Positions 15,633 to 24,000 of a DNA stretch of 64,000 nucleotides are shown here, piece by piece. This stretch comes from W425 sp964503235. Its GTDB lineage: Bacteria; Chloroflexota; Dehalococcoidia; Dehalococcoidales; RBG-16-60-22. The notes beneath the pieces were generated by a model. The model had not been told where the DNA came from. It worked only from the letters and a program-made list of their open reading frames with translations, and searched no databases. The DNA is taken from assembly GCA_964503235.1 (NCBI GenBank), contig CAZCZJ010000001.1, forward strand, positions 1-64,000, in the 5' to 3' direction. Position numbers and translations under genes: made by a program. Every line of letters starts with the position of its first letter. The stretch's first letter is position 1.

Positions 15633-17840
15633 CTAATCGGTGGCGTTAATCACTATCCTGGCATCGAGAGCCACTATGCTATCGCCAGCAGCCAACATTG
15701 GATTTATGTCAAGTTCACCTATTTGAGGATTGTTCTCGATAAAATCAGAGATTTTAACAATAATAGTTTCAAGTCGAGAGACATCAACCGCCTCCTGCCC
15801 GCGGTAGCCCTGTAAAAGCGCATATCCTTTAATTTCCCTGACCATTTCGGCGGCATCCAGCTTTGAAACAGGCACCAGCCGAAAAGCCACATCTTTTAAC
15901 ACTTCTACCAATACACCGCCAAGTCCAAACATTATTACCGGACCGAACTGCAGGTCTTTGTTCATGCCGATAATTACTTCAACGCCAGGCGGTGCCATTT
16001 TTTGTACGGATACTCCTTCTATTCCGGCCCCGGGTTGCTTTTGCTTTACGGAAGATATCATTTCGCGGTAAGCCCGGCCGACCTGTGCGGCGTTAGCCAA
16101 TCCCAAAACCACCCCACCGATATCACTTTTATGCACGATATCCGGTGAGATTATTTTCATCACGACCGGGAAACCGATTTCTTTACTAAACGAAATAGCT
16201 TCCTTCTTCGTCCTCGCCAGACGGGTTTTATTAACGGGTATCCCGGCTTTCTTGAGAAGCTCTTTAGATTCGACTTCGTTCAGGAATTTCCTGGAATCCT
16301 GTCTTTTAGTTTCTGGTAAATGACCGCTTTCTTTATAAACACTTTCGGAAAAAACTATGTTTTTTCTATCCTCAAGATATTTACGGTACCACGCCAGAGA
16401 ACGCATCACCCTGGCGGCGCGCCGCGGATGTGAGTATTCCGTTAATTTTATCTTCGGAGGAGAAGAAATATCATTTCTCTCCTGTCGAGGATTAAATGAC
16501 AACCTGTTGATAAACACCATAGGTTTGTTGTGTTTCTTTATGTCCTTGTCCAGTATTCTGAGGTTTTTTTCATTCTCTTCCTGCAGGGCACGGAACTGCT
16601 CCGGTTTGATATCCCCGATAGGGCCGTGTACCGTAGCCATCGGCGGCAGCAGGGATATCACGCAGTCTACATTCCTGTCCGCTAAAAGAAGGCTCAGGCA
16701 GGATACAACGGTTTTATCGCCCGGCATCGGGCGGATGCCTACCAGGTCGACCGGATTGCCGTGAGACCACCGCGGGGGTAGAATGGCACTCAGTTTTTTG
16801 AGAGTCACCGATTCCAGGGAAGCTATACTTAAACCCTCTTTCTCGCATACCTCGGCGGCAACCACGCCGAAACCGCCACCCATCGTAAGTATGGCTACTC
16901 TATTGCCGCGGGGCAAAGGCAGGTTCAACAGAGCCAGGACCATATCACAGAGTTCTCCTTCGTCTTCGGCCCTGATTACCCCGGACTGATTGAAAGCTGC
17001 TGTATAAACTTCATCCGAGCCGGCTAACGCCCCGGTGTGCGAACGGGCTGCCCTGGCCGATTCTCCGGTGGTACCCGATTTCATCACGACAATCGGCTTT
17101 TGGGTCGTTATCTCTTTAGCCAGATTATAGAAGCGCCTGCCTTCTCTCAGCCCCTCGATATAGGCGGCGATTACTTTAGTGTTATCATCCTGTGCTATAT
17201 ATTCCAGATAATCTTCAAGATGCAAATCGGCTTCGTTGCCGGTACTGACCAGCTTACTGAGTCCGATTCCCTGTCCGGCGGCAGTCTGCATGATACTCGC
17301 ACCAAGCGTCCCGCTCTGACTCAGCAGTGCCAGAGGGCCCGGGGGAATCATACCAGCAACACCGGCGCTGGCGACGTGGGAGTGCATATCGGCATGACCG
17401 ATGCAATTGGGACCGATAAAGTGAATGCCGGCTTTTCTGGCAATGGCTAGCAGTTCGGCTTCCAGCCTGGCGCCTTCCTCATCGACCTCGGCGAATCCCG
17501 CGGAAATAATTACGGCGGCTTTGACCTTTTTCTCCGCACACTGACGAAAGACCTGGGGTACGATAGCGGCGGGAACCACGATTATCGCCAAGTCGACTGT
17601 ATCATTAATATCGAGGATTGTATCGTGACATTTTATCCCCAGGACTTCGGAACAATTAGGATTAACAGCATAGACACGCCTTCCCTTTTTTGCCTTTGCC
17701 GAAGCAACGGCCGCCCTCGTGGCATCCAGCCCCCAGGAACCGGGAACCTCCTTAGCGCCAATCACGGCTATCGAGTCGGCAGCAAACAGGGCGTGCCAGA
17801 AACTATCGGTATGGTGTTGCGGATTATTTTGAGAATTCAT
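15633..17840 (-). CDS. ADP-forming acyl-CoA synthetase (fused alpha-beta ACD)
   Basis: A 735-residue protein with the ACD domain order: CoA-binding Rossmann domain (about 20-150), two succinyl-CoA-ligase-like flavodoxin domains (about 160-460), and an ATP-grasp domain at the C-terminus (about 505-735). H268 in RSHTGALAG is the family's phosphohistidine. ACDs turn acyl-CoA + ADP + Pi into acid + ATP, a common energy-saving step in anaerobes. Here it would harvest ATP from the CoA thioesters made by neighbouring genes. The substrate acid is not deducible. Confidence 0.87.
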   Translation of the reverse strand: MNSQNNPQHHTDSFWHALFAADSIAVIGAKEVPGSWGLDATRAAVASAKAKKGRRVYAVNPNCSEVLGIKCHDTILDINDTVDLAIIVVPAAIVPQVFRQCAEKKVKAAVIISAGFAEVDEEGARLEAELLAIARKAGIHFIGPNCIGHADMHSHVASAGVAGMIPPGPLALLSQSGTLGASIMQTAAGQGIGLSKLVSTGNEADLHLEDYLEYIAQDDNTKVIAAYIEGLREGRRFYNLAKEITTQKPIVVMKSGTTGESARAARSHTGALAGSDEVYTAAFNQSGVIRAEDEGELCDMVLALLNLPLPRGNRVAILTMGGGFGVVAAEVCEKEGLSIASLESVTLKKLSAILPPRWSHGNPVDLVGIRPMPGDKTVVSCLSLLLADRNVDCVISLLPPMATVHGPIGDIKPEQFRALQEENEKNLRILDKDIKKHNKPMVFINRLSFNPRQERNDISSPPKIKLTEYSHPRRAARVMRSLAWYRKYLEDRKNIVFSESVYKESGHLPETKRQDSRKFLNEVESKELLKKAGIPVNKTRLARTKKEAISFSKEIGFPVVMKIISPDIVHKSDIGGVVLGLANAAQVGRAYREMISSVKQKQPGAGIEGVSVQKMAPPGVEVIIGMNKDLQFGPVIMFGLGGVLVEVLKDVAFRLVPVSKLDAAEMVREIKGYALLQGYRGQEAVDVSRLETIIVKISDFIENNPQIGELDINPMLAAGDSIVALDARIVINATD

Positions 17841-17897
17841 TCGGACACTTCTATTATATGCATAGAACAGTTTTAATTGAAAGTGGGTTAGTTATCT

Positions 17898-18183
17898 TTT
17901 CCCGCCCACCTCCCTTTATGGAAAAGAGGGGGCTTCGCCCCCTCTTGAACACCCCCTACTTCTTGTAGAAGTCCTCTCTCGTTCCTTTACACTACAGGGT
18001 GGGGGGTTAAGGAGGCGGCGTCATCTTTCAATCATTCAAGATACTGGCCTGCTTTGAACAAATTAATAATGAGCATGATTCCCTTTGTTAATATTCCCCC
18101 TTCCTTTACCAAAGGAAGGGGGCTAGGGGGATGGATTCCGTAAAAAAGGGGTGAAATTAAAAAAGGGGGCGAAGCCGTAAATA
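17898..18183. repeat. Palindrome-rich spacer (family B-like) between two minus-strand genes
   Basis: The 378-base gap 17841-18218 has no gene. It holds CCCGCCCACCTCC facing GGAGGCGG about 100 bases later, a strong inner hairpin AGAGGGGGC/GCCCCCTCT (about 17925-17945), and a perfect 12-base stem CCCCCTTCCTTT/AAAGGAAGGGGG at 18096-18122. The GGGGGCTTCGCCCCC hairpin also occurs at about 22835, linking it to family B. No T-tract follows the hairpins, so they are not classical terminators. Confidence 0.6.
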
Positions 18184-18218
18184 CGGTCTGACCCCTGTCT
18201 AATTAGCTCCAATATAAA

Positions 18219-19775
18219 CTATTCTTTAGCTGTAATATAGTTTGAAGATTCCGATGCCTCGTTAGGGTCGAAGTTCTTCTTAATTTTCCTCAACAGGATA
18301 TGGTAATTATGCGCTTCCGGTCCGTACATATCGTGGAGGGCGTCGCTCCAGACATGGTGGGGCACGCCGAAACGACCCCTTATCGCGGTTTTATTAGCCT
18401 CACGGCTGAGCATTCCCTGGACCTTCATGATATGGTCAGGCCCGGCCGGATTATAGCGTATAAGAATCTCACCGTGACCGGTATGACCGTGCTCGATGGA
18501 CTGTATAAACGGGTGAATATAGTCGTCCATGATAAGACCCTGGTCGATAAGCTGTTGCTTTAAATTCGAGGTATGCAGGATATAGCGGGTCATCAGCGGG
18601 AAGACATCCGAACCGCCGACGGTTCCGCCACCCCAACCCGTAGCACGTGAAGTCTCGCGAATAGAGCCGGTAATTCGAACAAACCTCCAGAGAAAACCAG
18701 CGCCCATTACGGGGTCCTCGACGTCCTTAAGCGACATGGCATCGGTCTCCTTCATTATCTCCTCCAGCGCGCCCTTCTTATAGGCAAAATCGTTGGCGGA
18801 ATTACCGACGATAATCAACAAAAACCCCGGACCCTGCACCTGGCTGGCAAACTTCGCTAAATAGTCCAGGTCTTCCTGGTTATCGGTAGCGATGTTGGAA
18901 GCCATCATGGCGGCGTTGAAGCCCATCAACGTGAAGCCTATTTCCGCCTCTCCCACCCTTTTAACAGCATCAATCGTCACATCAATATCTTTGAAAGACA
19001 GGTATCTTATCATGAAGTTCGGCGGCATTTCCGGGTGCCGGTACTGCGGGCAGACACCTTCAACGGGAAATACTGCCGGACCCGGCCAGTGGTATATCTT
19101 TACCGCGCCGGCCGTGAAGACGCCCAATCCGGCCAGAGGTGTGGAGTTACCCCTGATAATACCTCTCAAAGACGGTCCGGGACCGTCGCCGCAAAACCAG
19201 TCGCCGTGAGAACCGAGGGAGCCCAACTTGACGATTTCGCCGTCGCCGGTTACCCACTCTACCGCCAGCATATTTCTTTCGGTATAGCTGCCGCTCTGGC
19301 TCATGTGTCCCAGACCCACGTGAGATGCCAGCGGCATGACCGAGCAGTTCGCCCCGGCACCACATTGATTACAGGTCAGACCGCGTTTCATCAATTCGGA
19401 CTGGAGCTGAGCGCCGATAACGTATGGCTCGACGGCGGCATACATACCCTTTTCATTTATTTCCAGGATACGGTTCATGCGACGCAGGTCTATCTTGATA
19501 CAATTCGGCGCTACAGGGTCGCAGTAAAGCCAGCCGGTACTCGATGCCTTATACTGTACCTTTTGCTGGTTACAGAGTTTTACGATTGCCTGGACTTCCC
19601 GGGTATTAGAAGGGAGAGTCACAGCTTCGAACCGCGGTATATAGGTCACTTTTTCCGGCATGGTCTTTTTCCGGATAGGAAAAGAATAAGATTCCGTAAC
19701 AACAGGGTCATCAGAAACATTCTCCGGCCCGAGTATATCCTCTAGTCTTTTATAAAAATCCCTATCGAGAGCCAT
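18219..19775 (-). CDS. FAD-linked oxidase (VAO/GlcD type)
   Basis: A 518-residue oxidase of the vanillyl-alcohol-oxidase/PCMH fold. The FAD-binding domain spans about residues 45-270, with LPSNTREVQAIVKLCN at its entry and a CNQCGAGANCSVM loop. The C-terminal cap continues to the end. Members oxidise 2-hydroxy acids (GlcD, lactate) or 4-alkylphenols. It is the last gene of a minus-strand set with a second FAD oxidase and a CCG-type Fe-S protein, the same make-up as glycolate oxidase GlcDEF. The substrate remains undetermined. Confidence 0.8.
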   Translation of the reverse strand: MALDRDFYKRLEDILGPENVSDDPVVTESYSFPIRKKTMPEKVTYIPRFEAVTLPSNTREVQAIVKLCNQQKVQYKASSTGWLYCDPVAPNCIKIDLRRMNRILEINEKGMYAAVEPYVIGAQLQSELMKRGLTCNQCGAGANCSVMPLASHVGLGHMSQSGSYTERNMLAVEWVTGDGEIVKLGSLGSHGDWFCGDGPGPSLRGIIRGNSTPLAGLGVFTAGAVKIYHWPGPAVFPVEGVCPQYRHPEMPPNFMIRYLSFKDIDVTIDAVKRVGEAEIGFTLMGFNAAMMASNIATDNQEDLDYLAKFASQVQGPGFLLIIVGNSANDFAYKKGALEEIMKETDAMSLKDVEDPVMGAGFLWRFVRITGSIRETSRATGWGGGTVGGSDVFPLMTRYILHTSNLKQQLIDQGLIMDDYIHPFIQSIEHGHTGHGEILIRYNPAGPDHIMKVQGMLSREANKTAIRGRFGVPHHVWSDALHDMYGPEAHNYHILLRKIKKNFDPNEASESSNYITAKE

Positions 19776-19790
19776 TTTCCATGACCTCCT

Positions 19791-21059
19791 TTATACTGCC
19801 CTCTCCACCAGCTCAACGACATCATATACTTTCAATTTGCTACCGGTCTCTTTAATAGCCTTTACGAAATTCTGCTCACACCAGGGACAGGCAGTCACTA
19901 TCGCCTCAGCCCCGGTGGCTTCGGCTTCCTTTATCCTCTCATCGGCCGTCCACAGGGAGAACTCGGGATTGGACTCATTGACACCACCACCAGCACCACA
20001 ACACCAGGCGTACTCCTTTATCCTTACCATTTCCACCATTTTCAACCCAGGTATACTCTTAATGACATCCCGCGGCGGTTCGTATACACCGTATGTACCG
20101 CGCCGGAACTCCTTATACGGCTCGAAAACACGTATATGTCCCGGTACCTCCTTGCCCTGCCAGTGTATCCAGGGCTCCCCCAGCCTCCCCAGATAACACG
20201 GGTCATGATAGGTTACCGTCATACCCACTTTCTTCTTCGGCTTGAGATTGCCTTCCTTAATGATCCTGTCCAGATATTCGGTAATATGTACTACTTCCAG
20301 GTCTCCCCTGAGTTCATACTTATCATAGAGAACCTTGAATGCCTGATAGCCGTCAGCACAGCTGGTTACCAGTGTTTTGGCACCAGACTTCTTGATCATT
20401 GCCATGTTCTGCTTCGCCTGGTTCAGGAAGTCTTCCTTATAGCCCATCTGGTAGGCACGACCGCCGCAGCATGTCTCGTTATTACCCCCAATACCAACAT
20501 CGATACCAGCCTTTTGTAAAAGTTTTACGGTGGCTTTAGCAAGCTTCCACATATCTTTGTTATAGCTGGTCAGGCAGCCGACTTGGTAAATAACATCTAC
20601 CTTCTCTTTGGTATAGTCTTTTACCTTGAGTCCTGCCGCCCATTCTCCCCGCTTGCTCCTGGCCCCCGGTACCATCGTGCCCTGTTTCCTGAGACTGCCG
20701 ATTACCTTGTCTAAAGCCGGGTTGGTATGCCCTTCCTCGACGGCTTTTATCCTCGTCTCGTATATCGGCTCTATTACCTCCATGTCCATGGCATACTTAC
20801 ACGATACGTCGCAGGCCCCGCACATCTGGCAGTTGTAGATGATATCCAGAAGCTTGTCTGTATATTCAAGCCGGTTCTCCAGCATAGCTACGCCAATACC
20901 CATACGGCCGCCACCGGAATAGGCGTGAAAGTTATACCTGGATATACTGGGGCAGACGTTAACAGGCTGATATCCCGATACCTTTTCAAAGGGTATGAAT
21001 TTACAGGCGGAGCACCTTCGGCACGTTTCCATTTCATTCCGTAAATCTTCCAGTGCCAT
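19791..21059 (-). CDS. CCG-domain Fe-S oxidoreductase (GlcF/HdrD-like), copy 1
   Basis: A 422-residue protein. An N-terminal pair of Cys clusters (CRRCSAC...CP near residues 13-37, and CQMCGACDVSC near 75-90) would hold two [4Fe-4S] centres. Two CCG-type cysteine domains follow (ETCCGGRAY, then YAWCCGAGGG near 360), as in HdrB/HdrD/GlcF. It probably passes electrons from the adjacent FAD oxidases to a quinone, ferredoxin or thiol acceptor. A near-identical copy lies at 30328-31596: the N-terminal 40 residues differ, the body is nearly the same. SD GAGGAAT precedes the ATG. Confidence 0.85.
   Translation of the reverse strand: MALEDLRNEMETCRRCSACKFIPFEKVSGYQPVNVCPSISRYNFHAYSGGGRMGIGVAMLENRLEYTDKLLDIIYNCQMCGACDVSCKYAMDMEVIEPIYETRIKAVEEGHTNPALDKVIGSLRKQGTMVPGARSKRGEWAAGLKVKDYTKEKVDVIYQVGCLTSYNKDMWKLAKATVKLLQKAGIDVGIGGNNETCCGGRAYQMGYKEDFLNQAKQNMAMIKKSGAKTLVTSCADGYQAFKVLYDKYELRGDLEVVHITEYLDRIIKEGNLKPKKKVGMTVTYHDPCYLGRLGEPWIHWQGKEVPGHIRVFEPYKEFRRGTYGVYEPPRDVIKSIPGLKMVEMVRIKEYAWCCGAGGGVNESNPEFSLWTADERIKEAEATGAEAIVTACPWCEQNFVKAIKETGSKLKVYDVVELVERAV
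20179..20977. repeat. Gene-conversion tract, copy 1 (identical to 30716-31514)
   Basis: Comparing the two Fe-S genes line by line at a constant offset of 10,537 bases, I find no difference across these 799 bases. Differences appear at about one in thirty bases on the 3' side of the gene and become dense across the first 80 bases of the coding sequence. The sharp change at 20977/31514 marks one edge. Confidence 0.8.
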
Positions 21060-21108
21060 CTCTATTCCTCCTTGATTTGCCTACTGAAAACCTGACTTCG
21101 GAAATGTA

Positions 21109-22575
21109 TTAAAAGCAGAGCTTCCCCGGGTTCATGATACCAGCCGGGTCAACAATCGATTTCACCTTGCGTAATGTCGTCACTGTGGCCGCATCCCGGT
21201 TCATAATCATATCGGTACTTTCACCGTAAGGACGGGAAAAGAAAGCCCCCTTATCCATCAGCTTTCTCACAGCGCTTACGGATAATTGCTTTACTCTTTC
21301 CACATCAACCGGATTTGCCGGATTATAAAAAAGGTCGAATTCAACGTGATAATTTACTCCCTGGACTATCGGCTGGATATACACGCCCATATCGGGGGTC
21401 GCGTAACCGACCTCCTCAGCGACGCTGTACATTGTCTCTATCAACTCGCCAACCTTCTGGAAATCCGAAATGAAGAATATTTCATAGCAGGCCCAGTCGG
21501 CGGGCGTTTTCCAGTAGAAATCACCCGGTGGTGCCTGCACCGCTTTGAGCAACTCAAAAGCTGAAATACTACCCAGGGACTGTGCCGGCTCCACACCAAC
21601 ACGCTGACATAATTCCTTGATATCCTGTACCTGTCCCTTGACCCTTTCTTCGGGCAGGTAGTCATAACCGGCGACGTTATAGAACAGTATCCAAGCAGGC
21701 AAAGAGCTTTTTATCCGGTTATAGTCGGCAGGCTTTCCTCTGGCCATAATAGTAGCCATATCGGTATTATTTAAGATAAAGCATTCGTTCACCAGCCTCA
21801 GTCTCTGCAGCCAGTGTACCGTCTCCATTATCCTGTCCAGGTCCGATGCACCTATCAGGAAAGGCTCTTCTGCTTTGGGTATGATTTCGCATCTTGCCGA
21901 AGCCCAGGTAACGATGCCTACCGTACCCTGGGCAGCCTGTATTACGCGATACCATGATGCGGAAGACGGTCCGGCTGCCTCTTTCTGCGCCCCACCGACC
22001 TCCCACTGTTCCTCCAGCGTGCCCGGTCCGGCAGCGGCTCCGGTGCGGAAAAGGTCACCGCTGCCATATATAATCTCCACGTCACAGAGAGGGTCGGCGA
22101 TATCCCAATGGTACTTGGGCATGACCACAGGTTCCCTCTCCAGCATACTACCGACAACAGATTTAGATTTCCGGGGCATGAGAGGTATATTCAGCCTGAG
22201 ACCTTCTTTAGCCACCGCCGGTATCAATTCCCCGAAAGTCACCCCCGGCTCGAACATGACCACACGGTTGTACCGGTCTACCCTGATTATCTTTGTCATA
22301 CCGCTCAAATCAACGATAACAGCGCCGCCGACGCTGGGAACGGTATCGCCGCGAAAATGAGGGGCTCCCGAGCTTACCGGCACCAGCGGGGTATTCGTCT
22401 TATTGGCAAGTTTTACTAATTTCTCAATGTCAGCCGTTTTCTTAACTTTCACAATGTATTCCGGATTCAGTTTATTAACAAAGCTCATATCGCTGGCATA
22501 TTCCCCCAGAGCAGCGGGTTTATCACTGACATTCCCGGCGCCGACTATTTTTATCAGCTTAGCTTTTTCAACCAT
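21109..22575 (-). CDS. FAD-binding oxidase (GlcD/GlcE-like), second of the cluster
   Basis: A 488-residue FAD oxidase starting at MVEKAKLIKIVG. An upstream in-frame start at 22689 exists, but GAGGAGG just before 22575 decides this start. The FAD domain (about 40-240) has VPVSSGAPHFRGD and a GSMLEREP loop. The C-terminal cap reaches the usual FAD-oxidase end, MNPGKLCF. It is the first gene of the minus-strand trio. Two oxidase subunits and one CCG Fe-S subunit suggest a membrane-associated or soluble hydroxy-acid or alkylphenol dehydrogenase. Confidence 0.8.
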   Translation of the reverse strand: MVEKAKLIKIVGAGNVSDKPAALGEYASDMSFVNKLNPEYIVKVKKTADIEKLVKLANKTNTPLVPVSSGAPHFRGDTVPSVGGAVIVDLSGMTKIIRVDRYNRVVMFEPGVTFGELIPAVAKEGLRLNIPLMPRKSKSVVGSMLEREPVVMPKYHWDIADPLCDVEIIYGSGDLFRTGAAAGPGTLEEQWEVGGAQKEAAGPSSASWYRVIQAAQGTVGIVTWASARCEIIPKAEEPFLIGASDLDRIMETVHWLQRLRLVNECFILNNTDMATIMARGKPADYNRIKSSLPAWILFYNVAGYDYLPEERVKGQVQDIKELCQRVGVEPAQSLGSISAFELLKAVQAPPGDFYWKTPADWACYEIFFISDFQKVGELIETMYSVAEEVGYATPDMGVYIQPIVQGVNYHVEFDLFYNPANPVDVERVKQLSVSAVRKLMDKGAFFSRPYGESTDMIMNRDAATVTTLRKVKSIVDPAGIMNPGKLCF

Positions 22576-22750
22576 AATATCCTCCTCATTATCTGTCCTG
22601 TATACCTGAAAAATGGAATACCACCACAGGGTAAAATAGTCATTCGTATTTTCGCCTTCATGATAGCTTTCCGTTAGTTCTGATGTCAATTATCCCGGTT
22701 ATACTATGTATTAGAGTCAGCTTTAATAGCTATTGTTTTAAGGATTCTTA

Positions 22751-22933
22751 CCTCACCCCTGACCCCTCTCCAGCCTTAAACATCAGTTAAAGACCAAAAT
22801 TATAACTGGCTGGAGAGGGGAGTAAGTAAAAGATGGGGCTTCGCCCCCTCTTAAAAACACTCCCCCCCTTTCAAACAGACTAAATAGCGAGCATTGAATA
22901 TATATCTGTTTGAGAGTGGGTCAGGGGGAGAGC
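22751..22933. repeat. Family B repeat, long form, in the 22576-23108 spacer
   Basis: The 533-base divergent spacer has no gene. CTCACCCCTGACCCCTCTCC (from 22752) faces GGCTGGAGAGGGGAG (about 22808-22822). Then comes a GGGGCTTCGCCCC hairpin (about 22834-22848), and then TTTCAAACAGA facing TATATATCTGTTTGAGAG and GGGTCAGGGGGAGAG (to 22933). The second half matches 3222-3323 module by module. This is a composite of two nested palindromes. The remaining bases up to the SDR start show no clear promoter. Confidence 0.75.
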
Positions 22934-23108
22934 GCTCTAAATCGACCAAAACCAGACAAAACCGAAGTAACACTAAATTGACAAAAGAACAAGCGTCATT
23001 TATAGTATGCCAGAGATAACACCCGGTAAATCACACCGGGGAGATACCACCTCATAGCCCAACACCGGGATAATTCGTACAAGACGCATGATACACAAGG
23101 AGGATTAA

Positions 23109-23885
23109 ATGTTACTTTCAGACAGGGTAGCGATTATTACCGGAGGTTCAAGAGGGATGGGAAGAGCCATTGCCCTCCGGTTCGCTGAAGAAGGATGCTC
23201 TTCGGTCATCGCCGATCTTCTTGATAAAGAGGCGGAACAAACCGTTAAAGAGGTCTCGCAAAAAGGGAAAGAGGCTATCTACGTACGCTGTGACGTTACC
23301 GACAGCCGTCAGGTGAGAGCAATGGTGGATAAAGCCGTCGCTAAATTTAAAAAAGTTGATATCATGGTGAACTGCGCCGGCATAGGCAAGCCCCCCAAGC
23401 TTATCGGTGATATTTCCGAAGAAGAATACGACCAGGTCGTGGCAGTTAATATGAAAGGCATTTTCCTGTGCCTGCAGGCAATAGCACCTCATATGAAGGC
23501 GAACAACTACGGAAAGATTATCAATATAGCGTCTCTGGCGGGAGTCGTGCCGGCCGCATTTTCAATTCATTACGCCGCCGCCAAAGCCGGTGCGCTGCAT
23601 CTATCGAACTGCTTCGCCCTGGAAATGGCTAAATACAACGTATGCGTTAACGCTATTCTCCCGGGCATGATCCGGACCGATATGACCGCCGATTTTGCCC
23701 CTCCCGGCATTCCGGACCTTGATAAATTCATGGGCGAGATGGCTAAAGGAATACCGTTAGGCAGGGAAGGTACTACAGATGATATTGCATCGGCAGCTTT
23801 GTTTCTGGCTTCAGACCAGTCTTCATATGTTACCGGGGACAGCATCAGTGTCGGGGGCGGTATGCCCGGGAGAGGTGCGCCGTAG
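23109..23885 (+). CDS. SDR-family oxidoreductase (FabG-like)
   Basis: A 258-residue classical SDR: TGGSRGMG cofactor loop, NCAG, Ser in INIASLAG, and YAAAK with catalytic Tyr and Lys. The C-terminal ASDQSSYVTGDSISVGGG is typical of NAD(P)-dependent FabG-like enzymes. SD AAGGAGG lies 7 bases before the ATG. It is a single gene between a divergent oxidase operon and the CotH cluster, so its pathway is not given by context. It could act on the product of the neighbouring FAD oxidases. Confidence 0.8.
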   Translation: MLLSDRVAIITGGSRGMGRAIALRFAEEGCSSVIADLLDKEAEQTVKEVSQKGKEAIYVRCDVTDSRQVRAMVDKAVAKFKKVDIMVNCAGIGKPPKLIGDISEEEYDQVVAVNMKGIFLCLQAIAPHMKANNYGKIINIASLAGVVPAAFSIHYAAAKAGALHLSNCFALEMAKYNVCVNAILPGMIRTDMTADFAPPGIPDLDKFMGEMAKGIPLGREGTTDDIASAALFLASDQSSYVTGDSISVGGGMPGRGAP

Positions 23886-23929
23886 CCGTAATAATTTCGT
23901 TTTCATATTAGGCGCAGCCCCGGTATATT

Positions 23930-23958
23930 TTAACAATTACTTAAAAATCTGGTACTAT
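23930..23958 (+). promoter_or_regulatory. Candidate promoter for the CotH-VTC-DUF4956 operon
   Basis: TTAACA (23930-23935, 5 of 6 matches) and TACTAT (23953-23958, 4 of 6) are separated by 17 bases in an AT-rich stretch that contrasts with the flanks. A start near 23965 would leave about 36 bases of leader before the CotH gene. Confidence 0.45.
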
Positions 23959-24000
23959 GATTAATTAAAATACAAATTTTCCACCAATATCTGTAAGTGG

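Noticed and set aside
18096..18122. The perfect 12-base stem as an intrinsic terminator
   Set aside because: Neither strand has a T-tract after the stem; it belongs with the palindromic repeats of that spacer.
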